Of a stretch of 64,000 bases of DNA, positions 1 to 10,275 are shown in pieces. Below the pieces are notes generated by a model. The model saw only the letters and a list, made by a program, of their open reading frames with translations, made no database searches and was not told the DNA's origin. Origin of the DNA: Acanthamoeba castellanii str. Neff (lineage: Eukaryota; Discosea; Longamoebia; Acanthamoebidae); NCBI RefSeq assembly GCF_000313135.1, contig NW_004457269.1:218915-282914 (forward strand), written 5' to 3'. Made by a program: the position numbers and the translations under genes. Each line of letters begins with the position of its first letter. The first letter of the stretch is position 1.

Positions 1-1
1 T

Positions 2-238
2 CGGGCCAGGGTCGTCGCCGAGGGCTGTGCGACGGCAGGCAGCAGATTTTCGAACCTGACTCGATCTTCGTGGCGGGCCACGAGAGGCACCAACGTGCGA
101 TTCGGCCAAGCATACGCGCCCGAGTGGCTGCCGCCCATCACGGACGCCAAGGTCACCGACGACGGCGGGGCTTGGTTGGTGCACACGGCAAGGGAAAACA
201 GTTTGGTGGTGGCCATGGCTTTTTTGCTGGTTCTGTGA
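2..238 (+). CDS. 3' end of an unrecognised protein, cut by window start
   Basis: An open frame enters from the left edge and ends at a TGA at 236-238 (about 78 codons visible). Third codon positions are rich in G/C as in the well supported genes here, and the peptide has a mixed, globular look (for example AYAPEWLPPITDAKVTDDGG) ending in a hydrophobic stretch AMAFLLVL. No start is visible and the family is not recognised. A second frame is also partly open here, so a frameshift cannot be excluded. Confidence 0.35.
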   Translation, partial: RARVVAEGCATAGSRFSNLTRSSWRATRGTNVRFGQAYAPEWLPPITDAKVTDDGGAWLVHTARENSLVVAMAFLLVL

Positions 239-839
239 GGTGCAGCGTTGTGCTATAATCTATCTATCTATCTATCTATGGGTCCCAGGCCCCCTGACAC
301 ATAAACAGTCGGCGTGGCTGCGCGCAACACTCGCTCTTGTTGTTTTATGTCGACACAGTTTCCGCTTGCTCGTCCAAGAAAAAGGTGCATTTCCATTAGA
401 TTGCCACGGCGACGGCCTCGCTGCCAATCCATCGTCGTGGTCGTGGTCGTCGTCGTTGCCATTGTCACAGCAAACATCAAACAGAAGAACAACAAAGATG
501 GGAGGGTGATGGCTTGCTTGGCTAAAGGACGAAGATTCGAGGGGGGCGTGTCGCACGCGCCAAGGGCGTGCCTTGTAACGCGGTTTCAGTAGCAAGTCAA
601 TCTTTCCGCCTGGACGGCCACAGAGGCTGGCAAGCCACGGGGGAGAAGTTGATTGGCCCGCGCCTCTCGTGTACATGCTGGGTCTGTCTTCTCACGCATC
701 CATACGTGCAAACTCCCCACAAGACAAGCCTCTCTGGTCTCTTTCGCCCACCACCACCACGCCGCAAGGTCGGCTGTCTTTTTGGGCGAGGTCGAGTGGG
801 TCGCCAACGCCAAAAGCACTATCCCTGTCCCGGCGCGAG
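239..839. other. intergenic stretch without a convincing gene
   Basis: About 600 bases with only short, overlapping, compositionally odd open frames on both strands. It holds an ATCT microsatellite (257-280). I see no conserved motif, RNA gene or clear promoter here. Confidence 0.4.
257..280. repeat. (ATCT)n microsatellite
   Basis: About six uninterrupted tetranucleotide units, directly visible. No functional role suggested. Confidence 0.9.
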
Positions 840-1645
840 ATGGAGAGAGGACGCAAGAGCTCATTCGCCATGTTGAAGGCAACCTTCCCTCGTGTGGCTG
901 ACGAGGTGTATCGCACTACGAGAGACCAACGGATGGCCGCCTACATGCAAGCCTCACAGACCCTGGCAGTCTGTGGCTCCTCTGTCGGCGACAACATCAA
1001 TCACAGCGATGAGAGCGACAAGGATGAAAGTGACGACAATGACACCAGCGACAGAATCGGTAGTAGTAGCAGCAGCGATGAGGGGGAGGAGGAGGGCGAC
1101 ACCCATGATACGTTAGGCTTGGCGACTGTCAATCACTTCCATCCTTTCATCGAACGCTACCAACGGATGTGCGACCTCATCGAGAGGTATGGCCAAGGCC
1201 GAACCATCAAGGACGTCGGGCCTTGGGACCTGTCTGGCCTCATCCGCTTGACGTTCGCGCGCGCCTACGAAGACCAAAAGACCGAATACAACCGGGCCAA
1301 GCGGCAAGACGACATCCGCAATACACGGTCGAGGCCGAGGACCTGGCCTTCTTGGATTTGATGCTTATGGCCGAGCGCAGCGTGACGCAGGCCTTTGCCC
1401 TCGAGGTCTACGCCACCCGACACGACATACCCTTTATGACTGTGCTCAAGGACACGCCGCGCCTTTACCGACAGTATTGCGAGTACCTGGCCAACTGCAT
1501 CTACCACCACCATCTGGCGTGCCGCGAAGAGGCCGCCTCTTGCCTCAGAGCCCCTCACACCCATCCGCTCACTACAGCCAGCACCAGCAACTATGATCAT
1601 AAGGACGAAGAAGAAGGAGAAGGAGGCTGCTTTTATACACATTAA
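840..1645 (+). pseudogene. hypothetical protein with one frameshift
   Basis: Two open frames abut. The first starts at an ATG at 840 and reads through a very acidic, serine-rich stretch (residues about 55-95, runs of D, E and S) into a helical segment HFHPFIERYQRMCDLIERYG; near 1310-1320 the coding signal jumps by one base to a second frame (YTVEAEDLAFLDLMLMAERS) that ends at TAA 1643-1645. Both halves have the G/C-rich third positions of real genes, so one base is probably missing, by error or decay. The site CGCAATACA is not a homopolymer. No family recognised; general style (helical, His/Tyr-rich hypothetical) resembles the unknown proteins at 14.1 and 21.7 kb, but I could not align it with them. 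Confidence 0.5.
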
Positions 1646-1710
1646 CTTTCTCACATGTTTACTGCCCTACGCGTGGTCTATCTCTGAGGGAGGAGGAGGA
1701 GGAAGAGGAA

Positions 1711-3222
1711 CTACAAGAGGAAACCTGGGCGTCTATCAATTTGGCCACTTGAGAAGAGACAAGCGGAGAAAGGAGTCTGGCCACCGCTGGCGTGAGGCCA
1801 TCCGGTGAGGCTGCGAGCGGCCAGCCACCTCTGGACACAGTCGCTTCGCTTCTCGGTGTCCGTTCCCGCGTCGATGCGCCCACTCCTGGTGAGCTCCAAG
1901 CAGAGCGTAAAGGCCAAAGGGTCGTGTACGGCCGTGGCGTGGTCGAAGATTACGGTCGAGATCACCGCGAGGCGCTTCGAATCGATGAATTCGCGCGCAA
2001 AAGGCCGCGAGTTGGACAACGAGGCCCGGATGCAATCCGTGTGGCATGAAGGTGCCGTTGTGGCGAGGGCGAACGCGGCCCAAATGGTGAAGTCTCCGGT
2101 GTGCGAAGGGGNNNNNNNNNNNNNNNNNNNNNNNNNNNNNNNNNNNNNNNNNNNNNNNNNNNNNNNNNNNNNNNNNNNNNNNNNNNNNNNNNNNNNNNNN
2201 NNNNNNNNNNNNNNNNNNNNNNNNNNNNNNNNNNNNNNNNNNNNNNNNNNNNNNNNNNNNNNNNNNNNNNNNNNNNNNNNNNNNNNNNNNNNNNNNNNNN
2301 NNNNNNNNNNNNNNNNNNNNNNNNNNNNNNNNNNNNNNNNNNNNNNNNNNNNNNNNNNNNNNNNNNNNNNNNNNNNNNNNNNNNNNNNNNNNNNNNNNNN
2401 NNNNNNNNNNNNNNNNNNNNNNNNNNNNNNNNNNNNNNNNNNNNNNNNNNNNNNNNNNNNNNNNNNNNNNNNNNNNNNNNNNNNNNNNNNNNNNNNNNNN
2501 NNNNNNNNNNNNNNNNNNNNNNNNNNNNNNNNNNNNNNNNNNNNNNNNNNNNNNNNNNNNNNNNNNNNNNNNNNCCCCGAACGACGGGTCGTACGACAGG
2601 ACCTCGGTCGCGGCGTCGAACGACGGGAAATCGACCAGAATGGAGCCAAAGTCGGCCGACAGGCTCGCGGTGACGTTGGACGAGCGATGGGCGCCGGTGG
2701 GCGCCGTCAGCGAGTCATCGGCCTCCTGCGCGCTGTAGACCAGGGCGAAGCCGTACAGGCCCACGCTGACGTCAGCAGTGGAGTTGGCCACGTGTAGGCT
2801 CAGGCTGGACGTGGCCGCCGCGGCGTCGTCGACGCGGTCGGCCGAGCCCACCAGGGGGTGGGAGGCCAGGCTCATCGCGAGCCGCAGGCGGTGGGCCGCG
2901 CCGGCAAAGGGCCACCGGCGGGCGTTGAAGGTGTACTTGAGGTGGTTGCGCGGCACTGTGACCGCGATCTCGCCCCACGGCTGGGTGAAGGCCGAATCGG
3001 GCGAGAGCACGTAGGCGATGGCCACCTCGGCGCCGTTGGCCAGCGTGGCCCGGAACGTGATCTCGTCGACCGTGGCGCCGTTCGACCGGACCGCCGTGGC
3101 CGGCCTGGTCCTGTTGGCGGTGTGGTTCTACCACCACCAGCCGATCGACAACGTAACAACAACCACAGCACCAGCAGCAGCAACGCCTGTGCACACGACC
3201 CCGTCGGCCGCCCATGCACCAT
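1711..3222 (-). CDS. probable secreted protein, broken by the assembly gap
   Basis: On the minus strand a long frame from about 3127 down to the gap encodes a beta-rich, N-glycosylation-rich protein (NHTANRT, EIAVTVPRNHLKYTF, SLSLHVANSTADVSVGLYGF). An ATG at 3222 opens a frame with a strong hydrophobic run (QALLLLVLWLLLRC) that would make a signal peptide, but it is offset from the main frame at about 3130, where a TAG/intron-acceptor-like trinucleotide sits; either a short intron or an indel joins them. After the gap the best continuation is in another frame and stops at 1711, so the gap length is only an estimate. Family not recognised. The start abuts that of the plus-strand gene at 3225, suggesting a shared divergent promoter region or one wrong start. 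Confidence 0.5.
2112..2574. other. assembly gap (463 Ns)
   Basis: A run of N bases, directly visible. It interrupts the minus-strand gene at 1711-3222 and the flanking frames do not match, so the true length is probably different. Confidence 0.98.
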
Positions 3223-3224
3223 CC

Positions 3225-5969
3225 ATGGCCGAGGGTCCCTTTGATCCGCACCACTGGCTGCAGCATTCCTCGCTGCAGGGCACTCCGTGGCCGCTCCTGC
3301 GGGCCAACGCACCTTCCTCCGAAGCGTTGCAGTTTGGCGCCTGCGGCGACATGTACGACGTCCTGCGGCGCGCCGTGGACGTCATCGACAGCGACCACGA
3401 ACAAGCGAGCCAAGAGCTCGACGTACAGTCTGCTCGCGTGCGCGCTGAGGTGATAGCGTCCCTTCTCAACATGCGACTCTTGTCTGTTGAGCAGGCACGC
3501 GCCTCCAGCATGCACAAGGTGAATTCTGCGTTGGCAGCCGTCATCTTGGCCCTGCGCCTCTCCGATCCCGCCGGCGAGTGCCGCCTGGCTCGCGGGGCTT
3601 GGGACGCCGGCGTGTGGCGCCAGCACGACACCCTTAAAGCCTTCAACCGTGGCTTGGCGCTCATCAGCACGTTCCCCTCGCGCTCGCCTTCCAGGTCTCC
3701 CGTTGGGATGCGCTCGGCGTCTCCTGTTATCTCCCGCTCTCCTTCGCATACGGGCTCGCCTTCTCCTGGTTTTGCTTCGGCCACGCCGTCGGTGCCTTTC
3801 ATCACGCCGTTCCCTTCGCGCAGTCCCTCGTCGTCGGCAGCGCCGTCCAGGTCAGCGACGCCCTCGCGATCTCCCGGCTTTTCGGCTTCCGCCAGTCCCA
3901 CGCTGTCAGCATCCGGCTCGCGCTCGCCCTTCCCCTCGCCTTCAGGATCAGCCTTGCCGTCGCTGGGCGCCTCGCCGTCTCCTTCGCCGGCCTTGGTATC
4001 ACCATTCCCATCGCGCTCGCCGTCGCCCACGGCCTTCCCTTCTGTCTCTTCGACATCATCGCCTTCTTTGGGTTCCAGCCCTTCTTCGAGCCCGACGGTC
4101 TCTAGCACTCCGACGGCGTCATCCACCTCCAACCCAACCCCGAGTCCGACCGGAACGACGAGCATCTCTCCATCTGCGAGCCTTGCACCCTCAACTACAC
4201 CAAGCACCTCACCGTTGGCCACTCTTTCATCGACCCCTTCACTGTCGCCCAACGTCTCCCCCTCTGGTGAGTCCGCTCCCCCCCGTGTCTTCTACGTCCA
4301 TCTGTGCAATACAGCATTGTGCGTGTATCCGTTCCATGTCAAATCTACATCTACATCTACATCTGCCTCCTCCTCTGCCTCTACAACCACCTCTGCCTCC
4401 ACTTCAGCATCCATCCACCATCAGCACACTCACTACAACTGCACTTTGATGCCGCGGTGACAGGATTACTAACTCTTTGTTGTGTGTGTATGGCATTGCT
4501 ACAGGTACGGCGAGTATCGCCCCGACAACGAGTCCTTCGCCTTCGTCGTCGCTGAGTCCGTCGCCCTCGGTGACTCCGACCATCTCAGTCACGCCCAGCG
4601 TCACTCCCAGCATCTCGCTGAGTCCCTCGCCTTCGGTGACCCCGACCATTTCGGTCACGCCCAGTGTCACTCCCAGCATCTCGCTGAGCCCTTCGCCTTC
4701 AGTGACCCCGACCATCTCAGTCACGCCCAGCGTCACTCCCAGTATCTCGCTGAGTCCTTCGCCTTCGGTGACCCCGACCATTTCGGTCACGCCCAGCACC
4801 ACTCCCAGTATCTCGCTGAGCCCTTCGCCATCAGTGACCCCGACCATATCGGTCACGCCCAGCATCACTCCCAGTGTCTCACTGAGCCCTTCCCCCTCGG
4901 TGACCCCTACCATCTCGGTCACGCCCAGCGTCACTCCTAGCACTTCGCTGAGTCCCTCGCCTTCAGTCACTCCAACCATTTCAGTCACGCCCAGCCTTTC
5001 ACGGAGCCCTTCGCCTTCGGTGACGTCGACCATGTCTGTTTCAAGGTCTCCCACTCCATCAGGTATGTGTACTTTCCGCTTTCTTACATTCACCACCACC
5101 ATCACCACCATCACTTGCCACATCTACTGCATCTGCCGCCTCCCCCCCACATCGACTGCATCTACCGCCTCCCCCCTCATCGACTACATCTGCCGACTCA
5201 ACGTCGACTGCATCTGCTGCCTCTACGGCAGGCGAATATTTATATTGCAACTGCTGTGCCAAACACACTCACCGACGCCGCTAAAGCCACGCATCTGGAA
5301 GCCCGTGCCTCTACACGCGATCTGACGACAGCCTTTAACGTTGCTTTCATTTGGACAGGCACGCCGACTCGCAGTCCCACCCCGTCGCGTACTCCATCGC
5401 CAAGCCTGTGTACAGCCGTCGGTCAGCCGTGTAGCGCCATCCCTTGCTGTCCCGGCAGCGAATGCTATTTCAACGGGGTGACGCTGACGTGCCGAGCCCT
5501 GCCCAGCCCTTCCGCCACGCCAACGCGCTCGCCAACACCCTCGTCTAGTCCTTCGTTCGGTTCTTCGCGCACGCCCACGCCGTCCATCACGCCGACGGCG
5601 TCGCCGAGTCCCTACTGCGCGCCGCTCAATGCGTCCTGTTTGAACTTTCCGCCCGTGGTGCCATGCTGCCTACCGTATCTATGTCAGGAGCAGGGCGTTG
5701 GTGGCGCTAGCATTTGCGTCGCACCAAGTCCGTCCCCAAGCATCACGCCTTCGCCCACCTCGACACCGTCAGCGAGTCCTTCCTTTGGCGCTTCGGTTTC
5801 GCCCACACGCTCACCCACGCCGTCGCCCTCCTTCACATGCAGCGCTCCCGGCAACGGGTGCATCGAGCCCACCATCGTTTGTTGTCCTGGCTCGGTGTGC
5901 GTCTACAGCGGCACATTCGGAACTTGCACAGTGACAACGCCAGACTTGCTCTTTTCTGCCGCATGGTAG
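3225..5969 (+). CDS. Ser/Thr/Pro-rich secreted or surface protein, three exons
   Basis: Best model joins exons 3225-4266, 4505-5062 and 5359-5969 (736 residues). The N-terminal region contains an H-H-W...ASLLNMRL...TLKAFNRGLAL pattern that resembles a small module found in many protist and bacterial secreted proteins (inference). Exon 2 is almost all 22-residue Pro/Ser/Thr repeats. Exon 3 has three Cys-rich modules of the form C-x(4-6)-PC/NGC...CCPGS-x-C...C separated by Pro/Ser-rich linkers. Splice sites are GTGAGT...ACAG and GTATGT...ACAG, and both joins keep the frame (each completes a glycine codon). The start is uncertain: an in-frame ATG at 3018 would add a hydrophobic segment (AGLVLLAVWFY) but overlaps the minus-strand gene; an upstream signal-peptide exon is also possible. 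Likely a heavily glycosylated stalk protein. Confidence 0.75.
4267..4504 (+). other. spliceosomal intron 1
   Basis: 238 bases, begins GTGAGT and ends CTACAG, contains stop codons in all useful frames and a CTACAT/CTGCCT microsatellite. Removing it restores the Pro/Ser/Thr repeat frame exactly. Confidence 0.85.
4552..5000 (+). repeat. 66-bp tandem repeat, about 7 copies
   Basis: Copies begin at 4552, 4618, 4684, 4750, 4816, 4882 and 4948 (last one partial), exact 66-base period with scattered third-position changes. Each encodes a 22-residue unit beginning LSPSPSVTPTISVTPS. The synonymous pattern of changes suggests selection on the peptide. The antisense frame is also open through the array, which is a composition artefact. 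Confidence 0.92.
5063..5358 (+). other. spliceosomal intron 2
   Basis: 296 bases, begins GTATGT and ends TGGACAG, with CAC/CTG-rich low-complexity sequence inside. Splicing joins the repeat exon to the Cys-rich exon in frame. Confidence 0.85.
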
Positions 5970-6137
5970 ATGGGGAAGAATGGGTCATGGTGAATCTGTA
6001 TATATGCATGTTGGCATTGGAAAAAAACTACATCTCTTGGCCAATCACATCATCTCGTGCTGCCCCCACCGCGGAGGTTCGCGGGCAAGGAGATCAGCCC
6101 GGCGGCACTGTGCTACGCGATCGACCAAGAGCGGGCG

Positions 6138-7625
6138 ATGATCTCAGCCGAAGACCACCAGCGCCCCGGCGGCTCCCCTTCGCCAGGGGCCGCAAGCCCC
6201 TCTGGAGGAGAGCACGACGTGCACTCGCGCCTCTTCCAACTGGTGCTCACGGGAGGCCTCGAGGGCCGCCACTTTGGCGACTATTGCATCGTCAGCCGCC
6301 AATGCCTCTTGGCCGTGGGCCGCCTGGAGGGGGCCAGGCAGATCGACGAGGACGCCAACGACGGCGAGGATGCCTTGGCCGGAGGGGCCGCCGTCGAGAG
6401 CATCACCCGCGAGCCTGCCTGGGGCCAAGTGCCCCCGTGGCAGGTCGGCGGAGAGGGAGGTGATGGCGATGATGACGCCGACGACGACGATGGCGGCGAC
6501 GGACACTCCAGAGGGACAACCTATGGCGCGCGAGACAAGCGACTGGCCTACTTGGGATCTGTGCGCCTGTGCCCGTGCTTCATCGCCTACGAGGACCTCA
6601 GCATCGACGTGCGCGTCATCGGCAGCGGCTCCTACGGCCAGGTGCACAAGGGCCGATGGAAGGGCAGCAAGGTGGCGGTAAAGCGCCTCATCTACATCAA
6701 CCGCCGGAGCGAGGAAGCCATCCAGCGCCTCCTCTCGGAGACGGCCGTTCTCTCGACCGTCGAACACCGCAACGTGGTCAGGTTCGTCGGCGCCTGCATC
6801 CAGGAGCCCCGTCTCTGCATCGTCACCGAGTACATCTCTGGCGGCAGCCTCCGTAGCCACCTCGACGGCGGCAGACAAGGAAGTCGCGGCGGTGGCGGCA
6901 GCAGCGGCTCGGTGGCGTTTGACATGCGAGCGCGCATCAGCATGCTGCTCGGGGCCGCCAAGGGCCTGCGCCACCTCCACCGCAAGGGCATCCACCACTG
7001 CGATGTCAAGGCAGCCAACCTGCTGGTAGAGCCCGTGGAGAACAGCCTCCCCACCATCAAGGTGTGCGACTTTGGCATGGCCCACACCAAGAACCAGGCG
7101 CGCACCACCACCCGAGGCGGCACGCCGGCCTGGACGGCGCCAGAGATCATCCGCGGGGGCAAGCGCACCGACCGCAGCGACGTCTACTCGTTCGGCATCC
7201 TCATGTGGGAGGTGCTCACGAGACGCAGGCCCTTTGCCGGCCTGCCGACCATGTCCATATCGCTGCAGGTGTTGGAAGGCGAGCGGCCGTCCATCCCTCT
7301 GGACACGCCCAACGACTACCGCTCGCTGATGGTGCGATGCTGGGCCGAGGACCCTGCCGACCGCCCCTCGATGATAGAAATCGCGAGCCAACTCAAGCGG
7401 ATGGCCGCCACCCGCAATGCCGCCCACGACAACGTCGGCAGCGACGACTTGGCCCGCCACCGCCTGCCCGAGTTGAGCGACGACGTCTCTGACGACGACG
7501 AGGACGACATCGAGGGCCAGTATGACCAGAGCGACTCCAACTCGGACATCGACGGCGGCAGCCAGCCATGCCACAGCAAGAGGAAGGGCAAAGGCAAACG
7601 CGCCTTGGACACTCTGGTCATTTAG
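6138..7625 (+). CDS. TKL-type serine/threonine (or dual) protein kinase
   Basis: 495 residues from the first in-frame ATG (the frame is open further upstream, so a 5' exon is possible). Residues 1-145 are a variable region with a Gly/Asp run (106-122). The kinase domain spans about 150-420: glycine loop GSGSYGQV (162-169), VAVKR with catalytic Lys182, catalytic loop HHCDVKAANLL (Asp289, Asn294), DFG 311-313, and APE 334-336 in GTPAWTAPE. The loop reads HCD instead of HRD, so it is a non-RD kinase. The order and wording (CFIAYEDL...GSGSYGQVHKGRWKG) match the second kinase domain of the amoebal and pandoravirus receptor-kinase/guanylate-cyclase proteins (from knowledge of that family). The C-terminus is acidic and ends in a Lys-rich tail. 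No introns. Confidence 0.93.
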   Translation: MISAEDHQRPGGSPSPGAASPSGGEHDVHSRLFQLVLTGGLEGRHFGDYCIVSRQCLLAVGRLEGARQIDEDANDGEDALAGGAAVESITREPAWGQVPPWQVGGEGGDGDDDADDDDGGDGHSRGTTYGARDKRLAYLGSVRLCPCFIAYEDLSIDVRVIGSGSYGQVHKGRWKGSKVAVKRLIYINRRSEEAIQRLLSETAVLSTVEHRNVVRFVGACIQEPRLCIVTEYISGGSLRSHLDGGRQGSRGGGGSSGSVAFDMRARISMLLGAAKGLRHLHRKGIHHCDVKAANLLVEPVENSLPTIKVCDFGMAHTKNQARTTTRGGTPAWTAPEIIRGGKRTDRSDVYSFGILMWEVLTRRRPFAGLPTMSISLQVLEGERPSIPLDTPNDYRSLMVRCWAEDPADRPSMIEIASQLKRMAATRNAAHDNVGSDDLARHRLPELSDDVSDDDEDDIEGQYDQSDSNSDIDGGSQPCHSKRKGKGKRALDTLVI

Positions 7626-8605
7626 CCACCCCCCCTAAAAGCCAATGTTAATCCATCTTTCTTGAAACCTGGGCTTGTTAATACGCGAGGAGCATTTATC
7701 GCCAAACTTCCAACAGACTCTCTGGTATTGGTGACCTCTGGACAGTGAACGTCGCTCCATTCCCCACTTGCAGTCGCCCCACGCACACACGACATGTCCG
7801 CCAAAGCGCCGTCAAACCTTTCGATCGTCTTGCTGGGGATGGCGACATACTCAACCCGACTCGAGGAGGCGGTGGCGCAGGGCGCTGAAATCGCCCCAGC
7901 AGCAAGGTTTGAGGTGCTACACCAACCGCCGCGAAACAAAAGGGGCATGATTCAACAAATCTAATTAGACCTGGCTTATAGTATTCGTTCAAAGGGATGC
8001 CGTAGCGAAATGGCCTATCCCACCGAGAGGGGTCACTCTTGCAAGTGTGTGGGGTGCTGCGCTCGTCGAGACGAGAATGTCTGATAAGTAGTTTCAGCGT
8101 GCTGTCGGCTGTTCCTTGAGGCAACACGGCTTCGAGGGCCTCGCGGTCCACTATGCCTCCCTTGGCGATGATCTGGGCGATGGAGCAGCGGTAGTAGCCG
8201 TGTGTCACGGCGGTGGCCACCGCGTTCCATTGGCTGAACGGCGCGAAGCCGGCGTCGTGGATATATGTAGGGTGTGCGGGTGTTTATGATGTCGCCGATC
8301 GTGCAAAGCCATCGCACCACATCAAGGTGGCCCCCGCTTACGGCCTTGCCGAGCAACGTTCGCGCCAACATAGGCCAGTGGCCGGCCTCGAAGCCATCTT
8401 TGTCCTTCAGGTGCTGCAACACACCGAGCGGCGCACCGGCTGCCAGGACGGCCCACGGCTTGCGGTTCTTGAGGCGTTTGGCGACTTCGACGGCCAACGG
8501 CCATGTGAGCACGGCACGGGAAGCGATATACAGAGCAACAACATCGCGAGCACGATCAAGGTGGTCGAAGATGGCCGCCCGCATCTCCGATGGAAGGGCG
8601 CACAT
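7622..8605 (-). pseudogene. F-box/ankyrin-like protein, frameshifted
   Basis: Starts at an ATG at 8605 with an F-box-like opening (ALPSEMRAAIFDHLDRARD) followed by helical pairs ending in an ankyrin-type motif GHLDVVRWLC. At about 8262, inside TATATA, the coding signal moves to a second frame (IHDAGFAPFSQWNAVATAVT) and near 7950 probably to a third that stops at 7622. This F-box plus GHLDVVRWL layout is typical of large F-box/ankyrin families in Acanthamoeba viruses and amoebae, where they act as substrate adaptors of SCF ubiquitin ligases. The two frame breaks make a working protein unlikely unless they are sequence errors. The 3' end overlaps the last bases of the kinase gene on the other strand. 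Confidence 0.6.
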
Positions 8606-9201
8606 GACTCGCGCTGCTCTGTCATTTGCTGACCTGCTTGCTCCTGGTTGAAGAACGGACGAGAGGGAGATGGGCAGCGGCGCCAGTCAGAGTCTGCGCC
8701 GCCGCACGCGAAAGAGACAGCAATTCCGACGACGAGCGTTTCCTCCCGCACAGCCAACAGCCGAGAGAGGCCGCCAGAAAACAGTGGCAATGAAAAACCC
8801 ATACGGGAAGGATAACGCTCCCAGAAGATTAGCGCGACCCCCACGTCTCGGGATTAGATGAAGGGCATCAGGGCGTCGCCGCTCACAATAGCCATGACGT
8901 CATGACGGCAACGTTTTCGGCCAATTGCGAACCAGCGACGAACTTAGCCTCCACTGGCGTTCGTCCGCGCCATTGCAAGGGGGAGGGTTGTCTCGGATCA
9001 ACTGAACGTATCCAGATCACCCTCTCTCCTTACACGAGCCCGCCTCATCCATAAGTAGCGACGACGTGCGATAGTGCTCTTCATACCGCCACACCACCAA
9101 ACCACCAAACTATCAGCCTCGCTTCTCTGCACATTCCTCCCCTCCACCGACCCATCCGTCACCGCCTCTGCCCACGCCTTTGTCACGGTCAACCGAACAC
9201 A
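8606..9201. other. intergenic stretch, nothing recognised
   Basis: About 600 bases between divergent coding regions. Short open frames on both strands lack coding character. It should hold the promoters of the genes starting at 8605 (minus) and 9202 (plus), but I see no clear TATA box. Confidence 0.35.
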
Positions 9202-9840
9202 ATGACTGGACTAGACCTCAAGTTTGGCGCCGTGATCGCCGTCGCCCTTCTGTGCGTCTTTGTCGGCCTCGGTGCTGCTGGTGCTGCTCCTGGTCCCGGC
9301 CCCGCCTTCTCCAAGAGAACCGAGATGCCGCTCAAGTACCAGTACACGTGGAAACTCTACAGCCTCAACGTGTCGGGCTATTGCAACATCGACTACAGCG
9401 ACCCCGTCAACCGTCCGCTCAAGTGCGGCGCCGCGACCGCCAACACCACCTTTGCCCTCACGGGCACCGATCCGTCCATCGTGTCGCAGGATTGGGTCCA
9501 GACCCCGTCGATCCCCGCCATCCTCAACCCGCTGTCGGCCTACAACTGGTGCATCCCGAACGCCAAGGCAGGCTAAACCAACTGGACCACGTTCTGCGCC
9601 GGCAGCCGAAGCACCAGCGGCTGGTTCTCCATGCTCAAGGTTGAAGGCACGGGCAGCGGCGACAGCACGCAATACTATTATAGCGGCCAACCCATCAAGT
9701 TGCTCGATGCGCGCCTCAGCCCCACCACCTATGCGCGCGTCAACCCGGCCACCGGCTACGTCGTCTTTGACTCGACCGACCCCGCCACCACTGGAAGCGG
9801 CCCCACCATCTTCCGTATCGACGCAGTGCAGCAGCCCTAG
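9202..9840 (+). CDS. secreted protein with an in-frame TAA stop
   Basis: From the ATG at 9202 the frame encodes an N-terminal signal peptide or anchor (AVIAVALLCVFVGLGAAG, about residues 10-27) and a Cys/Asn/Trp-rich extracellular-type domain. TAA at 9574-9576 (codon 125, context GGC TAA ACC) stops it, but the same frame continues with identical coding style for 87 more codons (TNWTTFCAGSRSTSGWFSML...) to TAG at 9838-9840. Possibilities are a recent nonsense mutation, stop readthrough, or a single-base error. Family not recognised. It resembles in type the secreted protein at 26.8 kb. Confidence 0.7.
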
Positions 9841-10028
9841 AGCCGCCGTTCCCGTTTTTTTGGCATAGCGCTTAGCAGCCAACTCCTTCCACCGCCCTTA
9901 TTTGTCACAAACTCCTTGTTAGCATAAATCAATCCCCCCCCGCCCTCCAACCTTTCGCCACCATCAATAGCAACGACAAGAGGAGATCCTTGCCATCCTC
10001 GTATTGCGGACACAGAGACAACATGACG

Positions 10029-10275
10029 AAACCACGACGCGGACAATCCAGGAGCCGGTCCTCGGAGGCAAGTTGAAGACCTCACATGCGTCGCCGCGAT
10101 CCGCCAAAGGCTGGAGGAGGATTGCGACCTCTTTGTGCCCACAACCGATGACGACGAGGACGACGTCAGGTTGATCATGGATATGACCGGAGCCACCAGA
10201 AGCATCACGTTGCAAGTATTTGCCGCCGCGGGTGAAGACCTTCGTGACACCATACTGTTTTTGAACGATGATTGA
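10029..10275 (+). CDS. UBA-like domain, probable terminal exon
   Basis: The frame is open from just after a TGA at about 10026 to TGA 10273-10275, without an early ATG, so it is likely the last exon of a spliced gene or a remnant. It encodes an acidic helical region (RQRLEEDCDLFVPTTDDDED) followed by about 38 residues (DDVRLIMDMTGATRSITLQV ... GEDLRDTILFLND) that fit the UBA fold of nascent-polypeptide-associated complex alpha (pattern IELVM-x-x-T-x-x-S/T...GDIVNAIMxL). UBA domains bind ubiquitin or stabilise NAC. Assignment is by pattern only. Confidence 0.45.

Noticed and set aside
3128..5123. Long minus-strand frames with GVTEGEGLSE-type repeats
   Set aside because: Antisense reading of the Pro/Ser/Thr repeat exon; the plus strand has valid splice sites and Cys modules.
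6144..7574. 476-codon minus-strand frame opposite the kinase
   Set aside because: Antisense shadow; the plus strand has all kinase motifs in order.
9211..9882. 223-codon minus-strand frame over the 9.2-kb gene
   Set aside because: Shadow frame; it is open across the TAA only because it is antisense and has no signal peptide or motif.
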